Origin: Oligoflexia bacterium
GTDB lineage: Bacteria > Bdellovibrionota > UBA1018 > CAIPTA01
NCBI GenBank assembly: GCA_023954355.1
Contig: JAMLID010000011.1
Span: 26,349 to 90,348 of the forward strand
Length of the DNA stretch: 64,000 bases
Direction of reading: 5' to 3'
In this document: positions 1-8,575 of the stretch, in pieces
How the letters are laid out: the number at the start of each line of letters is the position of its first letter
Position numbering within the stretch: the stretch's first letter is position 1
Program-made: the position numbers and the translations under genes
The notes under the pieces: model-generated
Told to the model about the DNA's origin: nothing
What the model saw: the letters and a program-made list of their open reading frames with translations, nothing else
The model's database searches: none

Positions 1-81
1 AAAAAAGTGAGTATAGTAAAAACACAGTAGCTTGCCAAGGTAGAAGATTCATGCCTATCTACTAATAATGAGGAGACTTTC

Positions 82-1413
82 GTGCTTTCGTTAATTTATG
101 AAAAATTTTGTCGCAAGTTTGTGAATGATACTATTGCTACAGAAATCAATGTGTACAGTCCATATTTTGATTCTCTGCACCAAGTGAACCCCCTACCAGA
201 AGACGCTAAATTAATTTACGATGCTTGTAAGACAAAAAATAAGTTTCAGCACCACAACTTAAGTGAGATTCCTCCATCTAAAAGTACTAAAGATCGCCGT
301 CTTTTTTTACTCAATGGCAATGGAAACTATTCTTTTGATATTGAAGGTTTGCTTAGAAGTATTAGGGATAATATGTCTAGGCATGATCGCCTGTGTATAG
401 TGTTTTATAATCCATATTTTCGTATTCTTTTTTATTTTGCTAACATTTTAGGAATTAGAAAGGCAGAAATACCTACTACATTTTGTACCAGAAAAGATAT
501 TCATACCTTACTAAAACTAGCCAAATTTGATTTAGTAAAAGAACAACCCGCTGCATACTTTCCCTTTCGTTTTTTTGGATTAGGAACATTAATAAACCGA
601 AGCTTACAAGTGCTTCCTCTGATCAAGTGGTTAGGAATAGCAGACGTCATGTTATTACGGCCAATTATTCCCTCTAAGGATCGCCCCAGTTTATCTATTG
701 TAATCCCTGCGAGAAACGAGAAAGGTAATATAGAAAATGCCCTGAAACGCATGCCCGACTTTCATACAGATACAGAAATTATTTTTATAGAAGGCCACTC
801 CACTGATGGCACTTGGGAAGAAATACAAAGAGTAGCTAAGTCTTACACAGGTCCACTGAAAATTAAAATTGCACAACAAACAGGCAAGGGAAAAAGTGAT
901 GCCGTACGCTTGGGTTTTTCTCTAGCAAGTAAAGAGATATTAACCATTTTAGATGCAGACCTTACAATGCCACCAGAACAATTGCCTCGCTTTTACGAGT
1001 CATATCTCAATGGGCTTGGTGACTTCATCAATGGAAATCGACTTGTATACCCCATGGAAGGTGAGGCAATGCGATTCTTAAATCATCTAGGAAATATCTT
1101 CTTTGCTAAATTTTTAAGCAGCATTTTAGAAACCCCTCTAGGAGACTCTCTATGCGGCACAAAACTCATGACAAAAGTTGATTACGATCGATTCACAAAT
1201 TGGAGAAAAATATTTGGTGACTTTGATCCTTTCGGTGATTTCGAAATTATTTTTCCAGCTTCCATCATGGGACTAGGGACAATGGACCTCCCGATTCGCT
1301 ATCGCGACAGAACATATGGCAGCACAAACATACACCGCTTTCGCCATGGTTTGATACTATTAAAAATGTGTACTATTGGATTACTTCGAATCCGCTTTGG
1401 TAAAGGTACTTAA
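82..1413 (+). CDS. GT2 glycosyltransferase with degenerate N-terminal methyltransferase-like domain
   Basis: 443 aa. Residues from about 200 onward form a GT-A fold family 2 glycosyltransferase: it opens with a SIVIPARNE strand and has a DAD metal/nucleotide motif near residue 291. It probably moves a sugar from an activated donor to a lipid or glycan acceptor at the inner membrane. Residues about 70-200 look like the C-terminal half of a class I SAM methyltransferase of the kind fused to GT2 enzymes in many bacteria, but the glycine-rich SAM-binding loop is absent, so methyl transfer is unlikely. The start is GTG, chosen because GAGGAG lies 6 nt upstream. The stop codon abuts, with no spacing, the stop of the convergent methyltransferase gene. 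The donor and acceptor are unknown. Confidence 0.8.
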   Translation: MLSLIYEKFCRKFVNDTIATEINVYSPYFDSLHQVNPLPEDAKLIYDACKTKNKFQHHNLSEIPPSKSTKDRRLFLLNGNGNYSFDIEGLLRSIRDNMSRHDRLCIVFYNPYFRILFYFANILGIRKAEIPTTFCTRKDIHTLLKLAKFDLVKEQPAAYFPFRFFGLGTLINRSLQVLPLIKWLGIADVMLLRPIIPSKDRPSLSIVIPARNEKGNIENALKRMPDFHTDTEIIFIEGHSTDGTWEEIQRVAKSYTGPLKIKIAQQTGKGKSDAVRLGFSLASKEILTILDADLTMPPEQLPRFYESYLNGLGDFINGNRLVYPMEGEAMRFLNHLGNIFFAKFLSSILETPLGDSLCGTKLMTKVDYDRFTNWRKIFGDFDPFGDFEIIFPASIMGLGTMDLPIRYRDRTYGSTNIHRFRHGLILLKMCTIGLLRIRFGKGT

Positions 1414-2139
1414 CTATTTTACTTTTTTACTAATCGCTATAACTGATTGCCCAAAAGGGACAGGTAGAAACTTTTCCAACTTTAAAAGAGGCAGCAATTT
1501 TTCTACCTTCGCTACGTCTCCCTCGCTAATGTCTTCTTTTTTTAAAATCTTAAATTTCAATAACCAGCCAATAGCACTCAAGCGATTAAAATACTTAATT
1601 CGTAAAACCTTCTGGCCATTTTTCTCTAGCAGTGAACGCAAAGATTTTTTTGTATATCGACGATAGTGACCGATTTTTTCGTCTAGCTTTCCATAAAGAA
1701 AAGGATGCGCTGGAACCAACGTGATCATAGTTGTCGAGTTTTTCATCGTATTCGTAATATCACGAACAGCCTTATGATCATTTTCAATATGCTCCAAAAC
1801 ATTAGTCGAAATGATCGTATCAAAATTATATTTTCGAAAATGATCTATATCTAAACGATTTAAATCAACTGGCTCTACTCTAACATTAGAATGATGGCCC
1901 ATTTTTTTTTCTAGTCGTGCTCTATAGCCGTCATCATACTCTGATAAACAGGCAAAATTCGCAGGCAATAGAAATTCAGACATATTCCCTACACCAGCGC
2001 CAATTTCCCAAATATTTCCCCATTGAATATAGTCTTCATATTGTGAAAACATCCAACGATTAAACCCTATGGCAGAACTCAAACTATCGAGCTGCACTTC
2101 CATATTCGATGAAATTTCAGATAATATTTCCCGAGACAT
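1414..2139 (-). CDS. class I SAM-dependent methyltransferase
   Basis: 241 aa. Motif I is EIGAGVG at residues 45-51, and a typical STNVLEH motif follows about 60 residues later, so the SAM-binding fold looks complete. This type of enzyme commonly methylates sugars or lipids in polysaccharide clusters, and the flanking glycosyltransferases on both sides support that role. The substrate cannot be read from the sequence. No transmembrane segment is evident. The ATG start has only a weak purine-rich site upstream. The gene is convergent with the preceding GT2 gene, stop against stop, leaving no room for a terminator. Confidence 0.8.
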   Translation of the reverse strand: MSREILSEISSNMEVQLDSLSSAIGFNRWMFSQYEDYIQWGNIWEIGAGVGNMSEFLLPANFACLSEYDDGYRARLEKKMGHHSNVRVEPVDLNRLDIDHFRKYNFDTIISTNVLEHIENDHKAVRDITNTMKNSTTMITLVPAHPFLYGKLDEKIGHYRRYTKKSLRSLLEKNGQKVLRIKYFNRLSAIGWLLKFKILKKEDISEGDVAKVEKLLPLLKLEKFLPVPFGQSVIAISKKVK

Positions 2140-2257
2140 TCGCCACTCTTAACCTGATATTTTTTGGATTCCTACAAAATAGATAAAATGACTATTTGCG
2201 CAATAAAATAAAAATTTCTTTGCTATTCTCAATTCTTTCGGTTTAATCACTCTACTC

Positions 2258-2986
2258 ATGAAACTTTCTATCGTTATTCCTTGTTACAATGAAAAACCAA
2301 CTGTCCAAAAACTTTTAACTCTTGTTACAAACGCCCCTTACCCTGATGGCATTTCGCATACAGAAATTTTAGTCATAGACGATTGCTCTAGAGACGGTAC
2401 TCGTGAATTAGTACAAAAGATATGTAACTCACCAGAATCAGAGATTGCTCTCAAGAAAAACCAAACAATTAGATTGATCCTACAAGAACAAAATGGAGGC
2501 AAAGGATCTGCCATCAGAAAAGGTTTTCATGAAGCAAGTGGCGACATCATTCTAATCCAAGATGCTGATTTAGAATATGATCCAGAAGATTATCCGGCTC
2601 TACTCAACCCAATATTAAAGGGTTACGCCGATGCTGTGTTCGGGTCTAGATTTATAGGGCTAGAAAGAAGGGTGCTGTATTATCACCACTCATTAATAAA
2701 TAAGTTTCTGACATTTGTTTCTAATGTATTTACAAATCTGAACCTCACCGACATGGAAACTTGTTACAAAGTTTTCCGCACCCCACTTTTAAAAAATATG
2801 CGCCTTGAGAGTAATCGCTTTGGAATAGAACCAGAATTAACCGCCAAAGTAGCGAAATTAAAAGTACGCGTATTTGAAGTTGGCATCCGCTATCACGGAA
2901 GAACATACGAAGAAGGTAAAAAAATTACCTGGAAAGATGGTATCGCCGCTCTTTGGCATATTATTCGATTTAACCTTTTCCCTTAG
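2258..2986 (+). CDS. GT2 glycosyltransferase, polyprenyl-phosphate-mannose/glucose synthase type
   Basis: 242 aa, a single soluble GT2 domain of the DPM1-like family. It has the N-terminal SIVIPCYNE strand, VIDDCSRDGT at about 39-48 (nucleotide binding) and the DADLEYDPED block at 102-111 with the catalytic DxD. Family members transfer mannose or glucose from GDP- or UDP-sugar to a polyprenyl phosphate, making lipid-linked donors for periplasmic glycosyl transfer. No membrane anchor is seen; it would act at the cytoplasmic face. There is no clear Shine-Dalgarno before the ATG. Its 3' end overlaps the convergent wecB gene by 4 nt. Confidence 0.82.
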   Translation: MKLSIVIPCYNEKPTVQKLLTLVTNAPYPDGISHTEILVIDDCSRDGTRELVQKICNSPESEIALKKNQTIRLILQEQNGGKGSAIRKGFHEASGDIILIQDADLEYDPEDYPALLNPILKGYADAVFGSRFIGLERRVLYYHHSLINKFLTFVSNVFTNLNLTDMETCYKVFRTPLLKNMRLESNRFGIEPELTAKVAKLKVRVFEVGIRYHGRTYEEGKKITWKDGIAALWHIIRFNLFP

Positions 2987-4044
2987 AATAAAACCTCTTT
3001 CAAATGTAAAACAATTCGCTCAGCAGTTTTTCCGTCCCAAAGAGGTGGGATCTCGCCTTTCTTCTTATCTTTGATCTTATCAAGTAAATTGTCTGCATTG
3101 ACTAACTGATTAGTGCCTTTTATTATAGTTATTGGTCTTTCAGTATTATCTCTTAAAGTAAAGCAGGGAATTCCTAGATATGTGGTCTCTTCTTGGATAC
3201 CGCCTGAGTCTGTGACCACAAAGGAGCAGTTTTTCACCAAAGACATAAATCGCAAATAACTTTGTGGATCAATAACTTTAATATTCTTTCCAATTAAGCT
3301 TATGCTATCTAAAACCTTTCTAGTACGGGGATGAAGTGGAAATAAAATAGTACCTTCTATTTTTTCTACTTTGCGAATAATTTTTTCCAAGGTCTCAACG
3401 GAATCAACATTCGATGGTCTATGTAAAGTTAAAACAACAAAGTTACCTTTTTTTAAAACAAGTTCATTAAGTACATTTTGCTGGTTAATTTTTGATTCTA
3501 ACATGCAAAAAGAATCAATCATTATGTTTCCAACCAATTTAATTTTTTCTTTAGCAACTCCTTCATTTTCTAAATTTTCATTACCATCAATAGAAGGAGT
3601 CCACAGTATATCGGAAATACTATCCGTAAGAATACGATTGATTTCTTCTGGCATTTCGCGATCAAAAGAGCGAAGTCCTGCCTCTAGGTGGGCAACTTTT
3701 CTATGATTTTTTTTTGCTGTAATAGCTGCTGCCATTGTTGAATTTACGTCACCCACTACGACAACTAAGTCTGGTTTATCTCTTTCACAGATTTTTTCAT
3801 AGGAGATCATAACCTTCCCGGTTTGCTCGGCATGAGAGCCACTGCCTATTTCTAAAAACTCATCCGGGGAACCCAACCCTAAATCATTAAAAAAAGACTG
3901 AGACATCTGATAATCGTAGTGCTGCCCAGTATGTATTATTTTTGGTTCAAATATATTTTCTTTTTTTAGTGCGTGATACAAAGGAGCAATTTTCATAAAA
4001 TTTGGCCTGGCAGCGCAGATCAAGTGTATGCTTTTCTTTTTCAT
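2983..4044 (-). CDS. wecB: UDP-N-acetylglucosamine 2-epimerase (non-hydrolysing)
   Basis: 353 aa, full length for WecB/MnaA. It interconverts UDP-GlcNAc and UDP-ManNAc in the cytoplasm. Family signatures are visible: an N-terminal CAARPNFMKIAPL strand, GDVNS with Asp99, HLEAGLRS with Glu121, a PEE motif near residue 133, TLHRPSN with His208, and a C-terminal TDSGGIQEE nucleotide-binding motif. It is the last gene of a leftward operon: its ATG overlaps the stop of the upstream sugar transferase by 4 nt. Together with that transferase and the WecG/TagA-like gene it implies a lipid-linked glycan containing ManNAc or a derivative. Confidence 0.93.
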   Translation of the reverse strand: MKKKSIHLICAARPNFMKIAPLYHALKKENIFEPKIIHTGQHYDYQMSQSFFNDLGLGSPDEFLEIGSGSHAEQTGKVMISYEKICERDKPDLVVVVGDVNSTMAAAITAKKNHRKVAHLEAGLRSFDREMPEEINRILTDSISDILWTPSIDGNENLENEGVAKEKIKLVGNIMIDSFCMLESKINQQNVLNELVLKKGNFVVLTLHRPSNVDSVETLEKIIRKVEKIEGTILFPLHPRTRKVLDSISLIGKNIKVIDPQSYLRFMSLVKNCSFVVTDSGGIQEETTYLGIPCFTLRDNTERPITIIKGTNQLVNADNLLDKIKDKKKGEIPPLWDGKTAERIVLHLKEVLF

Positions 4045-5429
4045 ACGGCCCCTATACCACGGATTGCAGTCAAAATCGTTTTTATCATAATAATTACATC
4101 TAAAAGCACTGATCTATGCTCTAAATAAAATAGATCGTACTCAATATTCGCATGGATGGGCTCACCTCTTACAGCGCTTATCTGCCATACTCCCGTAATT
4201 CCTGGTTTTACTCTCAATCTTTCTTTTTGCTCTTCATTGTACTGAGCAACTATAAAAGGCATTTCTGGCCTAGGTCCAACGATGCTCATCTCACCCCTTA
4301 AGACGCTTATAAATTGAGGTAACTCATCTAAACTACTTCTACGCAGCCAACGCCCAAATTTTGTCAATCTTGGATCCGCTGCTGTTTTTGGAGTAACTTC
4401 ATAAGGATTGGCGTTAGCCTTCATCGTACGAAACTTATAAAAATCAAACTCTTTTCCATTTAAGCCCACTCTTTTTTGCTTAAAAATTATAGGGCCATCA
4501 CTATCTAATTTTACCAAGCAGGCAATAAGAAAATAAATGGGCGATAATATCGTTAAGGCAAAAAGGCTGATTGATATATCCACTACACGCTTCAAAAAAG
4601 GGTAAAAGAAGCTAGGTTTATGCGATTTCTCTTTTACTACTGGAATTCCACCAATATCTTCTATTTCAAGCGCGTGCATATGATGACCATAGGTAGGGGG
4701 AACCACAGAAACACTAATACCTAATTTTCTACAAACTTGTACGATTTCAAAATTTCTCTGATAGGTTGCATTTGGTAAAGCTACAAAAACCTCTTTTACG
4801 TCTTTGTTTTTTTGAATTTGCTCTATCTGACTCAATCCACCTAAGACAATATTTCCATTTTTTCTACGAATTTCTCCCATGCGAATAGTTTGTCCCCATA
4901 GTTTTTCGTCATCATCTAAAAAACCACAAACCGTTAGCCCTAAAGCAGGTGAATGATAAATTCTTTTATATAGATGCCTTCCTACGACTCCCGCGCCATA
5001 AATCAAAGCATGACGGCGATTCCCTGGACTAAATCCACTAAGCACTTGCCATTGATAAAGAATACTTCTTTCAAAAAATAATAAGATAAATAAAATCCCT
5101 AAAGAAATAGAAACCATGATTCGAGATAAATCGAAAAATCTAAAATAAAATGTCACTGATAAAAGAACGAGCGATCCTAAAAACCAACCTATTAATAACC
5201 TTCTTGATTCGACAATGTTCAAAAGACTTACAGTTCTTTCATATAAACGAACTGACTGAAAAACAGAGATAAATAAAATCCCTGCAAAAATCCCTATCCC
5301 TAAAAATTCTAAATAACGATAAGGTACTGAGTGAGCATCTCTTGAAAGATAAATCCAATACCCTAGTGAAAAACTAATCACTACAGTTAAAAAATCTGCC
5401 AATCTTTGAAAACTTCCAAATATACCCAT
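4041..5429 (-). CDS. polyprenyl-phosphate sugar-1-phosphate transferase (WbaP/WcaJ type)
   Basis: 462 aa. The N-terminal third is hydrophobic (about four membrane helices), the middle is a Rossmann-like CoA-binding_3 domain (LIYGAGVVGRHL), and the C-terminal 200 residues are the bacterial sugar transferase domain: KRVVDI membrane re-entrant helix, FYKFRTM, SLDELPQF and VGPRPE motifs. Such enzymes load a sugar-1-phosphate on undecaprenyl phosphate, the first step of O-antigen or exopolysaccharide assembly. It sits between the WecG/TagA-like gene (2 nt gap) and wecB (4-nt overlap), so all are co-transcribed. The sugar specificity is not readable. A second member of the family lies at 15914-17335. 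Confidence 0.92.
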   Translation of the reverse strand: MGIFGSFQRLADFLTVVISFSLGYWIYLSRDAHSVPYRYLEFLGIGIFAGILFISVFQSVRLYERTVSLLNIVESRRLLIGWFLGSLVLLSVTFYFRFFDLSRIMVSISLGILFILLFFERSILYQWQVLSGFSPGNRRHALIYGAGVVGRHLYKRIYHSPALGLTVCGFLDDDEKLWGQTIRMGEIRRKNGNIVLGGLSQIEQIQKNKDVKEVFVALPNATYQRNFEIVQVCRKLGISVSVVPPTYGHHMHALEIEDIGGIPVVKEKSHKPSFFYPFLKRVVDISISLFALTILSPIYFLIACLVKLDSDGPIIFKQKRVGLNGKEFDFYKFRTMKANANPYEVTPKTAADPRLTKFGRWLRRSSLDELPQFISVLRGEMSIVGPRPEMPFIVAQYNEEQKERLRVKPGITGVWQISAVRGEPIHANIEYDLFYLEHRSVLLDVIIMIKTILTAIRGIGAV

Positions 5430-5431
5430 GC

Positions 5432-6226
5432 TTAAGAATGCCTAGAATCGCATAGATACGAGCGCCTGAAAAGCACCCGATTGAGATACTGCAATACCCA
5501 GAGAAATAAGAAGAGTGGGTTGTTTAAAAGATATCGTCTCCACAAACGCCTAGGTTCTTTGTACAAACGATAAAGCCATTCTAGAGCCATGGACTGCATC
5601 CACAGAGGTGCTTCGGGTATTCGATTTGAGAGTAGATCAAAAGCAGCGCCTATTCCTAACATCGTCACTGTTATATTATCGCGCTGCATCCACATCCAAA
5701 CTTCTTGCTTTGGCGCACCAATACCAACCCACAAAAAATCTGCTTTGGCATTATTAATTCTGTCTGCAATTTCTAAAAGCTCTTCTTCTGAGATCGATTC
5801 AACCGCACGAAACGGAGGACTCTCAGAACCCACAATTTTAGCCCCGGGGTAATCTCTTTCAATGCAATGTAAAAGATCTTGCAAGCTATTTGGCGTGCCT
5901 CCATAGAGATAGTGCTTGGCTCCTACTAACCTACCTCTATCGAGAAGCTCTTTCATGAGAGATGGGCCCCTCACTCGATTTTGTTCTTTAAATCCCATAG
6001 AACGAATAGCCCATACTAACGGAACTCCATCAGGAACAGTAAGAAAAGAATCGTTTTGAACTTTTTTGTATTTTGGATCAAAAAAAGCCGTCATTGTTGT
6101 ATGCACATTACTCACACAAATATAACCCAAAGCTTTTTTTCCGACTGAAGATAAAAGACTATCTATCACTTCTGATTGCTTAGCGAGAGAAAAATTTACC
6201 CCAATAATTTTGATTCTTTTAAACAA
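5432..6226 (-). CDS. WecG/TagA/CpsF family glycosyltransferase
   Basis: 264 aa, GT26 family. Characteristic blocks are VPDGVPLVWA, RVRGPSLM, YGGTP, and WVGIGAPKQE. TagA and WecG add N-acetyl-mannosamine (or ManNAcA) to undecaprenyl-diphospho-GlcNAc on the cytoplasmic face of the inner membrane. The adjacent wecB supplies UDP-ManNAc, so ManNAc transfer is the most likely activity; no dehydrogenase to make ManNAcA is present in the window. The C-terminus has a hydrophobic and basic patch expected for membrane association. It is the second gene of the four-gene leftward operon, 10 nt after the methyltransferase. Confidence 0.9.
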   Translation of the reverse strand: MFKRIKIIGVNFSLAKQSEVIDSLLSSVGKKALGYICVSNVHTTMTAFFDPKYKKVQNDSFLTVPDGVPLVWAIRSMGFKEQNRVRGPSLMKELLDRGRLVGAKHYLYGGTPNSLQDLLHCIERDYPGAKIVGSESPPFRAVESISEEELLEIADRINNAKADFLWVGIGAPKQEVWMWMQRDNITVTMLGIGAAFDLLSNRIPEAPLWMQSMALEWLYRLYKEPRRLWRRYLLNNPLFLFLWVLQYLNRVLFRRSYLCDSRHS

Positions 6227-6236
6227 AATCTAGCTC

Positions 6237-6989
6237 TTAAAAATTCTTTTCTCGAGTATCAAAATTAATATTTTGACTAGCTACTCGAAAATAAAAGTTT
6301 CTGCGATCATCATGTGAACGCTCCCACACATAAACAGAAGAAAAGTATTTTTTTAAAAAGCTTTCTAACTCAACTTTAGTGGAAAATTCGAATTCATGAT
6401 CATGATGCTGGAGAAAATCTTGTTTCGCTATGGTTGATCCCATTAAAAAACCGTTTGGTTTTAAAACTCTCTGTATAGAACTTAAGATTTCACGAATTTC
6501 TTTCTCCGTGAAGTGCTCTATAGCAGCATCCCATGTTACAGCATCAAAACTAGCACTAGGAAATTGTAAATTCCTAATATCAGCAACTTGATACTCAAGA
6601 TTTTTAATCTCTCCATACTTGCTACGCGCTGTTTGAATTGCCTTTGGATCAAAATCAACACCAATGGCTCTAGTAACTTTAGGAGCAATAAAAAGCGCTG
6701 TCACAGACCCGTCTCCACAGCATAAATCAAGTACACACATCTCTTTTTTTAAAAGCTCTTGAAGATACACACCTCTTTCAAAAAAGTGAGGTTTTCTCCA
6801 TTTTGTAAAAAAGGCCAAGTCAAATTCGTGATCAAACCATTCCGGATTAGGGTAACTACCCCAATCCAACACAAACTGATACTTCAGACCCAAAAAATAT
6901 AAAAACCGGCCTATTACCTTAAGTAAAAAAAATATTGGCCAAGGAAGAAGTAAAATAATTTTTTTCTTAGAAATTTGATGGCTATTCAT
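6237..6989 (-). CDS. class I SAM-dependent methyltransferase, membrane-anchored
   Basis: 250 aa. A hydrophobic segment at about residues 11-35 is followed by a class I methyltransferase with VLDLCCGDGS (motif I) near 86-95, GVDFDPKAI (acidic residue of motif II) and a WDAAIEHF motif. It probably methylates a sugar or lipid-linked intermediate, given that it heads the operon with the WecG-like enzyme, sugar transferase and wecB. The N-terminal hydrophobic stretch suggests attachment to the inner membrane. The substrate is unknown. Upstream, 6990-7136 is AT-rich and non-coding, and presumably carries the operon promoter, though no convincing -35/-10 pair was found. Confidence 0.78.
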   Translation of the reverse strand: MNSHQISKKKIILLLPWPIFFLLKVIGRFLYFLGLKYQFVLDWGSYPNPEWFDHEFDLAFFTKWRKPHFFERGVYLQELLKKEMCVLDLCCGDGSVTALFIAPKVTRAIGVDFDPKAIQTARSKYGEIKNLEYQVADIRNLQFPSASFDAVTWDAAIEHFTEKEIREILSSIQRVLKPNGFLMGSTIAKQDFLQHHDHEFEFSTKVELESFLKKYFSSVYVWERSHDDRRNFYFRVASQNINFDTREKNF

Positions 6990-7136
6990 ATTGACCTAGA
7001 TGTACCCTCTTTTTTCATCCTTCACAATCGAGTTTCGACCTTCTTTAGAATGAAATTGCACGCTTTGATGCATGAGCCCATATTGATTTTTTGATATAAA
7101 TTTACACTTACTTTAGTAACGAAAATTTTTTAATAA

Positions 7137-7742
7137 CTAGGGCCTTATCATTCTAATCAAAGCATTAATGATATGCATTTGCCGCTCACAATCATATAGC
7201 GCGTTATGACGGAATCCCTCAAGCTTGGGAGACATTTTTTGAGCTTCTTTTAGTATTGTATTGATTTCGTTATGCCCCTTAACGTTTGCAATTAGTTGAA
7301 GCGCTCCACTAATTTCGTATATACGATAATGACAATCACCTACAAGTTTATCATCTATATATTTGGCGGGAAGCAGATATTCATGGTGCGCCAAAAAAGG
7401 GATATCAAAAATACCTGCGTTCCAACCTGCGAAAAAAATATTTGGCGGTAAAACTCCACAGCTCTCACAAAAATCTAAAATTTTTTTCCTTACTTCTTCT
7501 TTTGTTATTTTTGGGGCTTCGTTACATTTTTTATAAATATCAACCATATGTAAAAGAGCAAATTTCGTCGTTGGTTGACGATCTGTATGAAGAAACAAAT
7601 CAAAAACTTTTCCTTTTTCCCAATACCCATGAATAAAGTTCATTTCTATGATCGCGATCTGCAAAACTTCTTCTGTCTGAGGGTCAACTCCAGAGGTTTC
7701 AATATCGATCATAAACATTTTATTTGGTACGGGCGCTGCCAT
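7137..7742 (-). CDS. DEDDh-family 3'-5' exonuclease
   Basis: 201 aa, a stand-alone DnaQ-like exonuclease. ExoI is DIETSG (Asp13, Glu15), ExoII is WNAGIFDIPF (Asp113), and ExoIII is HNALYDCE (His179, Asp184), so all DEDDh catalytic residues are present. Family members (RNase T, oligoribonuclease, DnaQ proofreading subunits) degrade single-stranded DNA or RNA from the 3' end using two metal ions. This one is short and has no polymerase-binding tail that I recognise, so RNA processing or DNA repair are both possible. It lies 42 nt after a GT2 gene on the same strand but shares no obvious pathway with it. Confidence 0.85.
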   Translation of the reverse strand: MAAPVPNKMFMIDIETSGVDPQTEEVLQIAIIEMNFIHGYWEKGKVFDLFLHTDRQPTTKFALLHMVDIYKKCNEAPKITKEEVRKKILDFCESCGVLPPNIFFAGWNAGIFDIPFLAHHEYLLPAKYIDDKLVGDCHYRIYEISGALQLIANVKGHNEINTILKEAQKMSPKLEGFRHNALYDCERQMHIINALIRMIRP

Positions 7743-7784
7743 AGATTATTGATAGCTAAAAATGATCCATTTGCCAAAGCAATT

Positions 7785-8531
7785 TTATTTTAATTTATGA
7801 AAAATGGGATGCACATAAAAACCTGCTTTTGCAGACATATATAAAAACCCATACCAAATACAAAGTAATCCGTATTTCGATGAACGTGAAAAATTTATAG
7901 ATGAGGCCTCTTCAAAATACTTAGTAGGACAAGTTACTTCTGCGACTCTAAATTTTTGAAATCGTATCTGCAAAAGCATTTGGTTATCAAAAATAAAATC
8001 ATCGTCATTATTTTCCAAGTGAAGCGAGGTAAGCACTTTTTTTGTAAAAGCGCGATAGCCAGTGTGGTATTCAGATAACTTCATGCCCGTTTGCAGATTC
8101 TGAATAAAGGTCAAGATACGGTTTGCTATATATTTATAAATAGGCATCCCGCCTGCTAAAGCTCCGCCGCTTAAAATTCTTGAACCAAGAACAACATCAT
8201 AAAGTTCAGAAGCTAATACATGGGACATTGCCGGTATAAGCTTTGGCGTATACTGATAGTCAGGGTGTAGCATAATAACTATATCAGCCCCTAACTCTAA
8301 TGCTTTTTTGTAGCAAGACTTTTGGTTTCCGCCATAGCCCCTATTTTTTTTGTGTTCAACTATGTGAAGCCCAAGTTCTTTCGCCACTTTTACAGTGGCA
8401 TCTCTTGAGCAATCATCTACAACAACTATTTCATCAACTATTGCAGTGTCGATTTCTCTATAGGTCTGTTCTAATGTTTTTTCTGCATTATATGCAGGCA
8501 TTACAACGACAACTTTTTTGTTTTTTATCAT
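7785..8531 (-). CDS. GT2 glycosyltransferase, DPM/DPG-synthase-like
   Basis: 248 aa. It opens with KVVVVMPAYNAEKTL and has VVDDCSRD near residues 38-44, the family 2 nucleotide-binding strand. The usual DxD is replaced by HPDY at 89-92, which is normal for one subgroup of DPM/DPG-synthase-like enzymes, so this is not evidence of inactivation. It likely transfers a sugar to a polyprenyl phosphate or a lipid-linked glycan. A C-terminal hydrophobic stretch (about 215-240) may contact the membrane. The gene lies between the hybrid histidine kinase (44 nt upstream) and the exonuclease. Confidence 0.8.
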   Translation of the reverse strand: MIKNKKVVVVMPAYNAEKTLEQTYREIDTAIVDEIVVVDDCSRDATVKVAKELGLHIVEHKKNRGYGGNQKSCYKKALELGADIVIMLHPDYQYTPKLIPAMSHVLASELYDVVLGSRILSGGALAGGMPIYKYIANRILTFIQNLQTGMKLSEYHTGYRAFTKKVLTSLHLENNDDDFIFDNQMLLQIRFQKFRVAEVTCPTKYFEEASSINFSRSSKYGLLCIWYGFLYMSAKAGFYVHPIFHKLK

Positions 8532-8575
8532 AGCTAGAGAATCTAATCCTATATAGATTCAGTACGCAACGAATT

